From Eubacterium sp. (lineage in GTDB: Bacteria; Bacillota; Clostridia; Oscillospirales; Acutalibacteraceae), in assembly GCA_017450645.1 (NCBI GenBank), contig JAFSTE010000005.1, positions 62,001-126,000 of the forward strand: DNA of 64,000 nucleotides, read 5' to 3'. Made by a program: the position numbers and the translations under genes. Numbering within the stretch: the stretch's first letter is position 1; every line of letters begins with the position of its first letter. Positions 23,520 through 32,128 of the stretch are shown here, one piece after another. The notes beneath the pieces are model-generated. The model did not search any database. It was not told the origin of the DNA and was given only the letters and a program-made list of their open reading frames with translations.

Positions 23520-24395
23520 TTAAATCATTGTTATTTTAAATTTAAATTCCGCCGTTTCGTCGGGCTCAAGGATAGTCATACCCCTCTTGTTTTCGATAAC
23601 CTCGGTTTCGTCAAGGCAGGTAGAAATACCCGTCCACGGCTCAATAGCGATAAAGTCAGGCTCACCGACAGCGGACCAAATAAGGAGGTTCGCCATATCC
23701 TGATACTCGATTTTAACTCCCCTGCCGCATTTACCGATAAGCGTGGCGCATTTTGACTCTATATTATCAAAAATCATAGAGTCCTTCTCCTCGAACAAAT
23801 CGTGGCTCATAGCCAGCGTGTCGCTGTTATCAAGCGCGTCAAAGCGCACGTTGGTATCAATAAGACCCGTTATATGGTCGGGGCGCAGAACACGCTTTGT
23901 CATAGTCTTGTCAAAAACTACTTTGTAATCCTCAAAGGTTTCGCCCTCGCAAAGCGGACAGTTAAACGCGGGATGTCCGCCGATTGCAAACGGCAGTTTA
24001 CCGTCGCCCGTGTTGGTAACAATATACTCGTTAGTTACGGTGTCGCCGACAATTGTGTACTTTATCTTAAGCTCGTAGTCAAAGGGGAACGCCTTTTTCG
24101 TCTCCTCGCTGCTGCGCTGGATAAAGGTAATCGAATTCGCGTGGCGCTCGAACACCTCAAACGGTGAAATTCTTGCAACGCCGTGGCGCTTCATATTACA
24201 CTCTTTTCCAAAGGCAACGCCCTTATTGTCAAACAGTACGCCGACTATCGGGAAGCATACGGGCGCCTGATTTGCCCAGTACTCAGGGTCGCCCTGCCAG
24301 AGATATTCTATACCGTCTTTTTTTAGCGAATTTAACATCGCGCCGTTTAATCCTAATACCGCTTTTGCGGTTTTGCTTTTAATTTCAAAAGTCAT
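23520..24395 (-). CDS. Aldose 1-epimerase family protein
   Basis: A 291-residue protein of the galactose mutarotase-like fold, in the group of short aldose 1-epimerase family proteins. Visible: WQGDPEYWANQAPVCFPIVG near the N-terminus, MKRHGVAR, and GGHPAFNCPL with the conserved His, then a C-terminal EPWTGI with the conserved Glu. Such enzymes interconvert alpha and beta anomers of sugars, some acting on sugar phosphates. It is alone, with its own promoter (24411-24439), divergent from the gene at 24501. The sugar is unknown. Confidence 0.82.
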   Translation of the reverse strand: MTFEIKSKTAKAVLGLNGAMLNSLKKDGIEYLWQGDPEYWANQAPVCFPIVGVLFDNKGVAFGKECNMKRHGVARISPFEVFERHANSITFIQRSSEETKKAFPFDYELKIKYTIVGDTVTNEYIVTNTGDGKLPFAIGGHPAFNCPLCEGETFEDYKVVFDKTMTKRVLRPDHITGLIDTNVRFDALDNSDTLAMSHDLFEEKDSMIFDNIESKCATLIGKCGRGVKIEYQDMANLLIWSAVGEPDFIAIEPWTGISTCLDETEVIENKRGMTILEPDETAEFKFKITMI

Positions 24396-24410
24396 AAAAT
24401 CACCTTATAT

Positions 24411-24439
24411 ATTATATATTAAAAAATTTTACAATGCAA
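24411..24439 (-). promoter_or_regulatory. SigA-type promoter of the epimerase-family gene
   Basis: Minus strand: TTGCAT (24439-24434), 17-nt spacer, TATAAT (24416-24411), about 16 nt before the start codon. Confidence 0.6.
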
Positions 24440-24441
24440 GA

Positions 24442-24470
24442 TTGAATTATTTTCAATAATAGTATACAAT
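24442..24470 (+). promoter_or_regulatory. SigA-type promoter of the gene at 24501
   Basis: TTGAAT (24442-24447), 17-nt spacer, TACAAT (24465-24470). It is almost back to back with the divergent promoter at 24411-24439; the -35 boxes lie 3 nt apart. Confidence 0.6.
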
Positions 24471-24500
24471 ATAGGTATATTAAGCTTCACGGAGGTAAAA

Positions 24501-25076
24501 ATGGACTTAGCAAATTATATTCACGAAGCAATTTTCGAAGAAAAGGATAAGTTTACAAGGCTTTACGAGCTTATATGGGATAATTTTGACGAGGACGGTT
24601 TCGTAGTTACAGACGAACCCGACAACGAGGTGGACTGCATTTTCAAGGCGGTCGCTATACAAAACCTTATCGGCGAGTTTATCTACAGACTTTACGACGA
24701 GGTTAATGAAACCGATTTCGAAAGCGTTAAGGAGCATTTGCAAAACCTCGGCATAGGTGAGGAGCAGATTATCGACTACTGCTACGAAAATCCCGATATT
24801 GACGCGGACGACGAGGACGACGAAATAACTATAAAAAATGCGCTCGACTACACCACCGAGGTGGTTGCAGATAAGCTGCTCGAGCTGTTTTCGGCAGACG
24901 ATTTATTCGACTACTTTTTCTGCGCGACATATGATTTCGAGCAGGATTTTGTATTTGCGTTTGAGGATACGGACGAATTCTTGGCGTTCGTCGACTCTAA
25001 CACCGAGCGCCTCGACGAGTACAAGGACGAGTATCCCACGGTTATGAGCTGGATAGAAACGGGTATGATAGTATAA
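24501..25076 (+). CDS. Uncharacterised acidic protein
   Basis: I do not recognise this 191-residue protein. It is strongly acidic (Asp/Glu-rich throughout, with a DADDEDDE stretch at about 98-105) and predicted helical, with aromatic-rich amphipathic segments such as FDYFFCATYDFEQDFVFAF. No signal peptide or transmembrane segment is seen. It is monocistronic: its own promoter, a perfect GGAGGT at 24491-24496 and a terminator at 25104-25133. A cytosolic protein of unknown function. Confidence 0.75.
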   Translation: MDLANYIHEAIFEEKDKFTRLYELIWDNFDEDGFVVTDEPDNEVDCIFKAVAIQNLIGEFIYRLYDEVNETDFESVKEHLQNLGIGEEQIIDYCYENPDIDADDEDDEITIKNALDYTTEVVADKLLELFSADDLFDYFFCATYDFEQDFVFAFEDTDEFLAFVDSNTERLDEYKDEYPTVMSWIETGMIV

Positions 25077-25103
25077 TAACCGCACCCGCTATATGCTATA
25101 CGC

Positions 25104-25135
25104 AAAAAGCTTCCGATTACTCGGAAGCTTTTTGT
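25104..25135. terminator. Bidirectional Rho-independent terminator
   Basis: AAAAAGCTTCCGA, TTAC loop, TCGGAAGCTTTTT, between the convergent genes ending at 25076 (+) and 25137 (-). Confidence 0.85.
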
Positions 25136-25136
25136 T

Positions 25137-26009
25137 TTAATTAATTCCAAAAATCATTTCACCGTTCTTGTTCCATGTGGCAATAGCCGCGGGGCGATAG
25201 GTGTTGCCGTCCTTATCCTTATAAGTGATAATATCGTCGGCTTGAGTAATCTCGCCCTTTTCGTCATAAACGAAGTAGCCGTCCTTATCTACAAAGCATT
25301 TATCGCTTTCGTACTTTTTGCCGTCAGCCTTGGCGACAAAGCAGGTGGTTAAATCCTCGTTTGTGATAAAGTTATAGATATTGCCGTCCCTGTCATAAAA
25401 CGGCACATCCTTGGCGTCCTTATAGGCTTTGCCGTTTCTGTCGTAGAACTTAAGGTTGTTGAGAATATCGCCGATATCCGTTGTCTCCTCGCTGTCGTCG
25501 GGAGAGGTTGCATCCTCGGTAGTGTCGGCGTTTTCATCCTCAATTACATCGCCTATCCAGTCAACAAGGGCATTTTTATCGGTATTTCTTTCGAGAAAAT
25601 CCACGCCCGCCTTAACTGCGTTATACTGAAAACCTACGGTACAAACCGAGCCGATAACAAAGCATACAACGGCGATAACGAAAAAGGCGATTCCCCTTTT
25701 CTTAAGCTTAGTTGTATTTTCGGGAAGCGGGGTCGAAAACATAGTGCCCTGGCATTTAGGACAAATTCTGCCCGAACCGTCAATCGGAGTCTTACAGGTC
25801 ATACAAACCTTAGTGTTAGGCTCTGCGTCGTGACGGATAATAGCGTAAATTATACCTAAAATTATCGGGAAGAAAAATGTAAGGATAGTCAGCAGGGTTG
25901 TTGCTTTAAGATTTCTCGACCTGCAGTCGAAATTAATCGAAAGCAGCATAAACACCCTGAACAGTATTGCAAACAGCGTGGCGAAAGCCAGGAGAAGTAA
26001 TATTGCCAT
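25137..26009 (-). CDS. Zinc-ribbon membrane protein with WG-like aspartate repeats
   Basis: A 290-residue protein with hydrophobic segments at about 1-20, 37-58 and 108-130, and a zinc ribbon between the second and third (CMTC and CPKC). An acidic linker (about 150-185) leads to an external domain with repeated YDRNG/YDRDG/FVDKDG/YKDKDG units, an imperfect repeat of about 25 residues. Function unknown. Its SD GGAGGAG lies within the end of the PAP2 gene (6-nt gap), so it is the third gene of an operon (28105 to 25137). Confidence 0.7.
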   Translation of the reverse strand: MAILLLLAFATLFAILFRVFMLLSINFDCRSRNLKATTLLTILTFFFPIILGIIYAIIRHDAEPNTKVCMTCKTPIDGSGRICPKCQGTMFSTPLPENTTKLKKRGIAFFVIAVVCFVIGSVCTVGFQYNAVKAGVDFLERNTDKNALVDWIGDVIEDENADTTEDATSPDDSEETTDIGDILNNLKFYDRNGKAYKDAKDVPFYDRDGNIYNFITNEDLTTCFVAKADGKKYESDKCFVDKDGYFVYDEKGEITQADDIITYKDKDGNTYRPAAIATWNKNGEMIFGIN

Positions 26010-26014
26010 AATAC

Positions 26015-26932
26015 TTACTCCTCCACACCCTGAAGCTGTTTCCAGTGAATCTTACAGTACTCGTTGCCGTCTATTGCGGGATACTTTTCATCATTGTGGC
26101 GTGCTTCGTTCTGGCAGTCGTACTCGTCGTTATAAGCACAACGAACCGCGTCGTCGCCGCCCTCCGAGAGTGACGGTACAAAGCCGATTATGAAAAGCGC
26201 AGCAATTACAACAAGCAAAACCGAAACATTAATCTTATACGGGTGCTTATCCTCTTTGTCGAACTTTTTAAACAGCTTGTCGACATCAATAGCGTCAAGG
26301 AATTTAATCTTTTCAAAAATCTTGCACACAAGTACCGACAGGAAGTATGCAATAACGCCTGCGCAGGTACCTACAAGCATACCGCACATAACATCGCTCG
26401 CATAATGCACCATTAAGTAAACGCGTGAGCACATAGTACAGATTGCAATAAGCGGGAATATGTACGAAAGCTTTTTCTTACCCTCGCTTCTGAAAACAAG
26501 AGCGACGGAAACTGCCATCTCAAACGCTGCGGTGGTGTGACCTGACGGGAAGGAGTAATCGCTCTCGGACAGGTTGCCCGCGCCGATATACCATTTCCAG
26601 TAGTCCGCGTTTTCCTGAAGCGTGTTATAAGGTCTTATTCTGAGCGCCATCGGCTTAACAACAACATTTGTAACGATTGTGCCGATAGCAATAGCGAAAA
26701 TCAGCGCGAAGCCGAGCTTACGCGTTTTTTTGAAAAAGCAAAGTACTATGCCTACGATAGCCATAGGGATTACAAACGCTTCGTCGCCGAAGTTTGTAAA
26801 CACCTTGGCAAGTGCTGTGAAAAAGCCGTTTTGCATACTGCCGAAGAAGTGGAAAAACCACATATCAAAGCCGTAAAAGGCTGTGTCGATTTTATCTCCG
26901 AGAGTAGCAGCGGCAAGGAGAATCGGGTTCAT
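26015..26932 (-). CDS. PAP2-family membrane phosphatase
   Basis: A 305-residue membrane protein of the PAP2 superfamily. The three active-site motifs are visible: KPMALRIRP (about 93-101), PSGHT (about 129-133) and SRVYLMVHYASD (about 169-180), set between predicted transmembrane helices. Such enzymes remove phosphate from lipids such as undecaprenyl pyrophosphate or phosphatidic acid. The C-terminal tail after a fifth or sixth helix holds Cys and charged residues (CAYNDEYDCQNEA) not typical of the family. Start: ATG 26932 with GGAGGTAAG. Second gene of its operon. Confidence 0.88.
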   Translation of the reverse strand: MNPILLAAATLGDKIDTAFYGFDMWFFHFFGSMQNGFFTALAKVFTNFGDEAFVIPMAIVGIVLCFFKKTRKLGFALIFAIAIGTIVTNVVVKPMALRIRPYNTLQENADYWKWYIGAGNLSESDYSFPSGHTTAAFEMAVSVALVFRSEGKKKLSYIFPLIAICTMCSRVYLMVHYASDVMCGMLVGTCAGVIAYFLSVLVCKIFEKIKFLDAIDVDKLFKKFDKEDKHPYKINVSVLLVVIAALFIIGFVPSLSEGGDDAVRCAYNDEYDCQNEARHNDEKYPAIDGNEYCKIHWKQLQGVEE

Positions 26933-26959
26933 ATTCTTACCTCCAAAATGCTGTGGGAA

Positions 26960-28105
26960 TTAATAAGTGAAGCAGTTATAAAATACGGAAACTTTGTCTT
27001 TATCCTTTGACATAACCTGTGTGATAAAGAAAGAGTCGCCCTTTTTGAATGCAATATATTTAGCGTAATACTTGTAATCCGAAACGTTGAATTCGATATC
27101 AACGGCAGTTACAAGATTTCCGCCGACAAAATCACTGTAAGTTGTGCCTACGGTAGCGTCGCCGTATGCGGACTTAATGCCCTCGGTCATATACTCGAGC
27201 ACCTTTTCCTCTGATGCAACATCAAGACCGGAGCCGTCGGGGTAAATAAGGGTCATAATGTTGGAGCCGTCGTCTGACGAAACAGCCATAGAATCGTAGA
27301 AAATTGTGTTGCCCTGCTGACTCATTGAAGGAATGGCGTTACCGTCCTCAACTTTTGAGCTTGTAGAAGAGGCGATATCCTCATAGCTGCTGAAGGTGTA
27401 CTCAGAGCTGAGCTCATACTTCATACCGAAATAATCGTTTGTGTATGTGTTGCCTTCAACCTTGCCGCAGAAGTCCTCGGGCTTCATGTCGGCTGTGGAC
27501 TCGGTGGTTTCTTCCTCGTCCTTGGTGGTTTCGTCATCAAGTGAGCCCCAATCAAATTCGGTTGAATCCTCCATACCGTACTTTTTGAACTCTTCTGCCA
27601 TATCGCTGCCAACGTGCTTTGAAATTGAGCGAGCGGCGATACTGCCGACAATACTGAGTATCAGACCGATTGCAAAACCGATGATAGCTGCGAGTCCGCA
27701 AGCTTTTGCGGTTTTGGGCCTTTCGTCTTTTTTGGTTAAGAAGAGAATTAAGCCTACAATCGGGATAAAGAAAGACAGAATTGCAAGACCGATGCTTGCC
27801 TTTTCCTCAACTGGTGCAGCAACGAACGGCGGCTGATTTTGCATAAAGTTCTGCTGCGGCGGGATATTCTGCTGCGGGGGCACAAAGCCCTGTTGCGGCT
27901 GAGCCTGCTGTGGTTGCGGCGGTACAAAATTCTGCTGCGGCTGTGGCTGAGCCTGGGGCGGCTGAGGCGGAATAAATCCCTGCTGAACGGGAGGCGCCTG
28001 AGGTGGCTGCTGTGGTGCAGCGCTTTCCTGCGTGTTAGCTCCGCAATACGGGCAAAACGCAACGTGGTCGCCTATCTCTTTTGAACATTTAGGACATATT
28101 TTCAT
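26960..28105 (-). CDS. Zinc-ribbon protein with Pro/Gln-rich linker and membrane anchor
   Basis: A 381-residue protein: a zinc ribbon at the N-terminus (CPKC at 4-7, CPYC at 18-21), a Pro/Gln-rich low-complexity linker (about 32-95, units such as QNFVPPQPQQAQP), two hydrophobic segments (about 104-122 and 136-158), then an acidic linker and a folded C-terminal domain (about 215-381) presumably outside. Clostridial proteins of this layout usually have unknown roles. First gene of an operon with the PAP2 enzyme; the ATG is preceded by AAAGGAGT. Confidence 0.7.
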   Translation of the reverse strand: MKICPKCSKEIGDHVAFCPYCGANTQESAAPQQPPQAPPVQQGFIPPQPPQAQPQPQQNFVPPQPQQAQPQQGFVPPQQNIPPQQNFMQNQPPFVAAPVEEKASIGLAILSFFIPIVGLILFLTKKDERPKTAKACGLAAIIGFAIGLILSIVGSIAARSISKHVGSDMAEEFKKYGMEDSTEFDWGSLDDETTKDEEETTESTADMKPEDFCGKVEGNTYTNDYFGMKYELSSEYTFSSYEDIASSTSSKVEDGNAIPSMSQQGNTIFYDSMAVSSDDGSNIMTLIYPDGSGLDVASEEKVLEYMTEGIKSAYGDATVGTTYSDFVGGNLVTAVDIEFNVSDYKYYAKYIAFKKGDSFFITQVMSKDKDKVSVFYNCFTY

Positions 28106-28184
28106 ATTTTACTCCTTTCATAACATCAATACATTAATATTAATTAAACGCAACCCTGCGAAATAAACTATGACTTTAAAATTA

Positions 28185-28294
28185 GCGTATTTTTTCGTCA
28201 GTCATGGCTTGCCGATAATTTGGTCGACAGGAGCATATGTGCATATGTGACCGAGCGGAATTAGGGCGTAACGCAGTATAACGGAAAAAGACGC
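28185..28294. repeat. 110-nt structured intergenic repeat, copy A
   Basis: An imperfect palindrome beginning GCG-ATTTTTTCGT and ending ACGGAAAAAGACGC, with an inner hairpin around CATAT/ATATG. A related copy lies at 60858-60969. Both follow the 3' end of a minus-strand gene and have no ORF. Confidence 0.75.
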
Positions 28295-28299
28295 ATTTT

Positions 28300-29319
28300 T
28301 TATGCGCGCGCTACCATTTCGCCATACTCTTCCTTAGATTTCTTAATGAACTCCTCTACCTGCTGTGCGCTTGGCATAGCGTCTGAGCAGGAGTGAGCGG
28401 AAATAAGGATAGAAGCGGAAGCGCTGCCGAATTCAAGACAGTCGATAATGTCCTTGCCCTGAAGGAGCGAATAGAGGAAGGACGAGCCGTAGCCGTCACC
28501 GCCGCCGAAGCCCTTAAGCTTAACTGCCGGGAAGGGCTTAATGTTGTAGAACTTACCGTCGTTTGTGTAAGCGGTCGAGCCCTCTTTACCGTGCTTAATA
28601 ACGCAGATTGAAGCGCCGAAGGACTGCCAGTACTTAGCGGACTCGGGGTCGGATTCCTTAATGCCGACGATGCCCTCGGTGAGGTCAAACTCCTCGCGGG
28701 AGCCCATAATTACATCCGCATTCTGAGCAACAAGGCTGTAGTATACAGCGATTTCGTCCTTTGACTTCCAGGTGTATTCGCGGTAGTCGATGTCGAAAAT
28801 AATGCGTGTATTATTCTTTTTAGCAAGCATCATAGCCTTAAGGCAAGCCTCGCGCGACGGGCTCTGTGCAAGAGCGGTACCGCTTATTACGATAGCCTTT
28901 GCAGAAGCGATATACTCCTCATCAATATCCTCGGGCGCCATACAGAAGTCGGCAACATTATCCCTGTACATAAGGATTGAGGACTTCTCCTTAGACAAAA
29001 TCTCGGTAAAGGTAAGTCCGAGGCACTCGCCGTTTTTAGCGCGGGTGATTCTTGAGGTGTCGATGCCCTCTTTATTAAAATAATTTACAACAAAGTCGCC
29101 GAACTGGTCGTCGCTTACGCAGCCCTGGAAGCCCACCTTACAGCCGAGTCTTGCAAGACCTACTGCGATATTTGCGGGCGAGCCGCCGACATACTTATTA
29201 AAGTTAGACGACTCCGAAAGGGGCATATACATATCCGTCGGGTTAAAGTCAATAGCGATTCTGCCAATCGGGATAAAATCAATCGGCTTTGACATATCAA
29301 ATGTAATATAATTCTGCAT
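28300..29319 (-). CDS. iolC: PfkB-family kinase, 5-dehydro-2-deoxygluconokinase-like
   Basis: A 339-residue PfkB (ribokinase-like) sugar kinase. Substrate-side motif GGSPANIAVGLARLG near the N-terminus and the ATP/catalytic motif GGGDGYGSS (about 277-285) in place of the usual GAGD. The middle FDIDYREYTW resembles the IolC group, which phosphorylates 5-dehydro-2-deoxy-D-gluconate in inositol breakdown. It lies 11 nt after a class II aldolase gene, the usual IolC/IolJ partnership. No other iol genes are in the window, so a related sugar acid is possible. Confidence 0.72.
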   Translation of the reverse strand: MQNYITFDMSKPIDFIPIGRIAIDFNPTDMYMPLSESSNFNKYVGGSPANIAVGLARLGCKVGFQGCVSDDQFGDFVVNYFNKEGIDTSRITRAKNGECLGLTFTEILSKEKSSILMYRDNVADFCMAPEDIDEEYIASAKAIVISGTALAQSPSREACLKAMMLAKKNNTRIIFDIDYREYTWKSKDEIAVYYSLVAQNADVIMGSREEFDLTEGIVGIKESDPESAKYWQSFGASICVIKHGKEGSTAYTNDGKFYNIKPFPAVKLKGFGGGDGYGSSFLYSLLQGKDIIDCLEFGSASASILISAHSCSDAMPSAQQVEEFIKKSKEEYGEMVARA

Positions 29320-29330
29320 ATTAGTTCTCC

Positions 29331-30173
29331 TTAAGCTTTATTATCTGTACCGAAAATCAGTATGTGTGTTTTTGCGTTCTGGTACGCGCCCTCAACCTCT
29401 GCGCCCTGAAGGTCGTAGTAGCCGCCGATTTCGCCGTTTTGATAAGCGGCTCTTACGGTAGCTTCTACCCTGTCGAAGGTTGCGGTGGCGATATTGATTT
29501 TTTTAATACCCGTTTTAGAGCAGCGCACAAAGTCGTCGGGTGTAATGCCCGTACCGCCGTGAAGCACAAGCGGAGTTTTTGTAATACGCTCAACCTCTTC
29601 GAGTATATCAAAACGAAGCTTCGGCGTGCTTTTATAATTACCGTGGGCGTTGCCTATGGCAATAGCAAGCGCGTCAACGCCTGTTTCGTTTTCAAACTTT
29701 ACAGCGTCCTCAGGTTTAGTGCAGTTAATCGCGATATCCTCGCTGCCGTCCTCGCTGCCGCCTACGCAGCCGATTTCCGCCTCGACCGCAGCGCCGTAGG
29801 GCTTAGCCTTTTGGATAACGATATTAGTCTGTCGTATATTTTCGTCAAGGTCGAGATGCGAGCCGTCAAACATAACCGAGGTAAATCCGATTTCGAGCGC
29901 CTGAGAAATCTTTTCGATAGTTTTGCCGTGGTCAAAATGCACCGCTACCGGCACCTTAGCGTTTTTAGCGGCGGCTACCATAAGCGGACCTATAACCTCA
30001 AGCGGCGACTGCTTTAGCCTTACCTCTGCAATCTGCAGGATTATAGGCGCGTTAAGCTCCTCAGCCGCTTTAATTACGCCGAGCACCATTTCCATATTTG
30101 CAACGGAAAACGAGCCAACCGCGTAATTGCCTTTTTCGGCGTCGGCAAGAAGCGTTTTCATATTAACAAGCAT
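29331..30173 (-). CDS. iolJ: Class II aldolase, IolJ/FbaA-like
   Basis: A 280-residue class II (zinc) aldolase. Metal and active-site motifs: VHFDHGK with the catalytic Asp and zinc His (about 80-86), EAEIG (Glu ligand), AIGNAHG (His ligand) and HGGTGI (His ligand). The family splits fructose-bisphosphate, tagatose-bisphosphate or 6-phospho-5-dehydro-2-deoxygluconate; the IolC-like gene just downstream favours the last. First gene of the operon from the promoter at 30221-30249, with AAAGGA before the ATG. Confidence 0.75.
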   Translation of the reverse strand: MLVNMKTLLADAEKGNYAVGSFSVANMEMVLGVIKAAEELNAPIILQIAEVRLKQSPLEVIGPLMVAAAKNAKVPVAVHFDHGKTIEKISQALEIGFTSVMFDGSHLDLDENIRQTNIVIQKAKPYGAAVEAEIGCVGGSEDGSEDIAINCTKPEDAVKFENETGVDALAIAIGNAHGNYKSTPKLRFDILEEVERITKTPLVLHGGTGITPDDFVRCSKTGIKKINIATATFDRVEATVRAAYQNGEIGGYYDLQGAEVEGAYQNAKTHILIFGTDNKA

Positions 30174-30220
30174 ATATAATTCCTTTCACAAATTAATAAA
30201 ACATATTTTTATTCATTATG

Positions 30221-30249
30221 ATTTTACTACATCTAAATTTTCTTTTCAA
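30221..30249 (-). promoter_or_regulatory. SigA-type promoter of the aldolase-kinase operon
   Basis: Minus strand: TTGAAA (30249-30244), 17-nt spacer, TAAAAT (30226-30221), about 48 nt before the aldolase start. It is divergent from the rnpB promoter. Confidence 0.6.
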
Positions 30250-30266
30250 CTAATTTTTAATAAATA

Positions 30267-30295
30267 TTGATTTTATTTTAAAAAAGTTTTATTAT
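30267..30295 (+). promoter_or_regulatory. SigA-type promoter of rnpB
   Basis: TTGATT (30267-30272), 17-nt spacer, TATTAT (30290-30295), which places the start at about 30301, the first base of the P1 helix. Confidence 0.7.
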
Positions 30296-30300
30296 ATAGT

Positions 30301-30634
30301 GGCAAGTTAACCAGACGGTTGCGCGCAAACGCGTTTTGCGTGAGGAAAGTCCGAGCAGCGCAGAGCAGGATAACGGCTAACGGCCGCCGAGGGTGACCTT
30401 AGGGAAAGTGCAACAGAAATAAACCGCCTACTTGTAGGCAAGGGTGGAAAGGCGAGGTAAGAGCTCACCGAGGAGATGGTAACACCTCCTGCCATGTAAA
30501 CCCTATCCGCTGCAACACCGAATGAAGGGTTGTTTGCTCGACACGTAACTTCGAAGGGTGGCTTGAGCGTAGTGGCAACACTGCGTCGAGATAGATAACC
30601 GTCCACGACAGAACTCGGCTTACGGTTAACTTGC
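30301..30634 (+). ncRNA. rnpB: RNase P RNA, bacterial class A
   Basis: The RNA component of ribonuclease P, which matures tRNA 5' ends. The P1 helix pairs GGCAAGTTAACC (30301-30312) with GGTTAACTTGC (30624-30634). Conserved core elements are present: GAGGAAAGTCCGAGCA (about 30340-30355), ACAGAAATAAACCGCC, GGGTGGAAAGGCG, GTAAGAGCTCACCG and ACAGAACTCGGCTTACGG. The size of about 334 nt is as expected for a low-GC Gram-positive. No separate U-rich terminator follows before the next gene. Confidence 0.96.
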
Positions 30635-30657
30635 ATTTTACACAGGAAGGTGAATAT

Positions 30658-31950
30658 ATGCCAAGATTTGACAACGAAGGCTTTAACCCCGACAGCAGAA
30701 TCAATAACGATTCGCGCGACAGGAGCGTACCCGAGATGGAGAATTATTACGGCAAGTCTAACGACTTCAGGTTTAACGACCCCGTAAGCGACTCCCCTGT
30801 TATTGATAACCAGCAAAAATGGGTTGATATTAATTCCTACGGCGACATCGAGCCGCCGGTGAGAAACCAAAGGCAGCAGCAAAGCGGCTACACACCTGAG
30901 GTGCTCAGGGATTTCGACAGGGAGCAAAGGCAGCAAAACCTCTACGACAGACGAAATCAGCCGACTCCCAAAAAGCCGAAAAAAAGGCGCAGGAAGAAAA
31001 TAAACAAGCCTAAAAAAATTCTTTACTCGATACTTGCGATAATACTTATAATCATACTTTTACTGTCGCTCGTCGTTAACGGAATATTAGGTAAAATAAA
31101 GTACGACGACCCGATTGAGAACAAATATGTTGCCTCGAGCGAGCTTAAGCACAGTCCGTTCGTTAAGAACATATTACTGCTCGGAGTTGACGCAAGGCCT
31201 AATCAGGAGAGCGAAACGAGCCGCGCCGACTCAATGATGCTTATATCAATAGATATGAAGCATAAATGTGTAAAAATGACTTCATTTTTGCGAGATTCGT
31301 GGGTTTATATTCCGTCGCACGAGGGCGAGCAAAGGCTTAACGCCGCGTCCGCTTACGGCGGGTACAACGGAGTTGTGGACACGATTGAGTACAATTTCGG
31401 CGTTGATGTAGACGGCTACATCGTGGCGGACTTTGAGATGTTCAAGGTGCTTGTTGACAGCATAGGCGGCGTTGAGATAGATGTTACCGAGGCTGAGGCA
31501 CGCGAGGTTACGCGAAATAAAATCCGTTACGGTAACGTTAAGCTCGAAGCGGGCAAGCACAAGCTCACGGGCGAGCAGGCGCTGGCGTACTGCAGAATCA
31601 GAAAAATTGACACCGATTTTGTAAGAACGAAGCGTCAGCGTACGGTAATTCAGTCGATACTAAACAAGGCTAAGAAAAATCCCCTCAGGCTGTTTTCGAT
31701 GGCTTCAAACAGCGCAGGATACCTTGAAACTAACCTTACTAAAGGTCAGCTAAAGCGCGCAGCAGCCGCAGGAACTTACTGCATTACGGGCGATATGCTG
31801 CAGGAAAAAATTCCGTTCGAGCATACATGGGAATACGCTAACAAGAGCGGAATGAGCGTAATTGCAATCAATATAGAAAAGAACAAAGAAAAGCTTATTG
31901 ATTACATTTATAACAAAACAGCCGAAGAAATAAAGGCTGAACAGGAATAG
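30658..31950 (+). CDS. LCP (LytR-CpsA-Psr) family cell-wall glycopolymer ligase
   Basis: A 430-residue membrane protein. A long Asn/Gln/Arg-rich cytosolic region (about 1-119) ends in a basic patch (KKPKKRRRKK), followed by one transmembrane helix (about 121-143) and the external LCP domain (about 170-330): ILLLGVDARP, RADSMMLISID, SFLRDSWVYIP, LVDSIGGVEIDV and LTGEQALAYCRIRKIDTDFVRTKRQR. LCP enzymes attach teichoic acids or capsule to peptidoglycan from undecaprenyl donors. Start set at ATG 30658 with AGGAAGGTG before it, not at the upstream TTG at 30631, which lies inside rnpB. It begins 23 nt after rnpB. Confidence 0.9.
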   Translation: MPRFDNEGFNPDSRINNDSRDRSVPEMENYYGKSNDFRFNDPVSDSPVIDNQQKWVDINSYGDIEPPVRNQRQQQSGYTPEVLRDFDREQRQQNLYDRRNQPTPKKPKKRRRKKINKPKKILYSILAIILIIILLLSLVVNGILGKIKYDDPIENKYVASSELKHSPFVKNILLLGVDARPNQESETSRADSMMLISIDMKHKCVKMTSFLRDSWVYIPSHEGEQRLNAASAYGGYNGVVDTIEYNFGVDVDGYIVADFEMFKVLVDSIGGVEIDVTEAEAREVTRNKIRYGNVKLEAGKHKLTGEQALAYCRIRKIDTDFVRTKRQRTVIQSILNKAKKNPLRLFSMASNSAGYLETNLTKGQLKRAAAAGTYCITGDMLQEKIPFEHTWEYANKSGMSVIAINIEKNKEKLIDYIYNKTAEEIKAEQE

Positions 31951-31968
31951 TTAAAAAGCAAAAACAAC

Positions 31969-32039
31969 GTAGGGGAGGGTCTCTGTGCCCTCCCTAATAC
32001 TATCTCATTATACGGGCGGGCGTGGAAACCCGCCCCTAC
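31969..32039. repeat. Intergenic inverted G-rich hairpin pair
   Basis: Two hairpin units facing each other: 31969-31994 (GTAGGGGAGGG...CCCTCCC) and 32013-32039 (GGGCGGG...CCCGCCC, ending CTAC). The same two unit types occur in the opposite order at 2524-2598. Arms change together between copies, so pairing is kept. Confidence 0.7.
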
Positions 32040-32081
32040 ATTCAAGCCTTTTTAGTGGACAGTGGATAGTAGATAGCAAAG

Positions 32082-32116
32082 AAAAAAGCGCGGATTGCTC
32101 CGCGCCTTTTCTTTTG
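32082..32116. terminator. Bidirectional Rho-independent terminator
   Basis: AAAAAAGCGCGGA, TTGC loop, TCCGCGCCTTTTCTTTT, between the LCP gene (+) and the small peptide gene at 32129 (-). Confidence 0.85.
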
Positions 32117-32128
32117 CCTGTCCGTAAC

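Noticed and set aside
27750..28060. Repeats in the Pro/Gln linker as a mobile or phase-variable element
   Set aside because: They are degenerate in DNA and kept in frame, so they are read as low-complexity protein sequence.
30307..30936. A 209-codon open frame on the minus strand
   Set aside because: It lies opposite rnpB and the LCP gene; the sequence is a clear RNase P RNA and a clear LCP domain.
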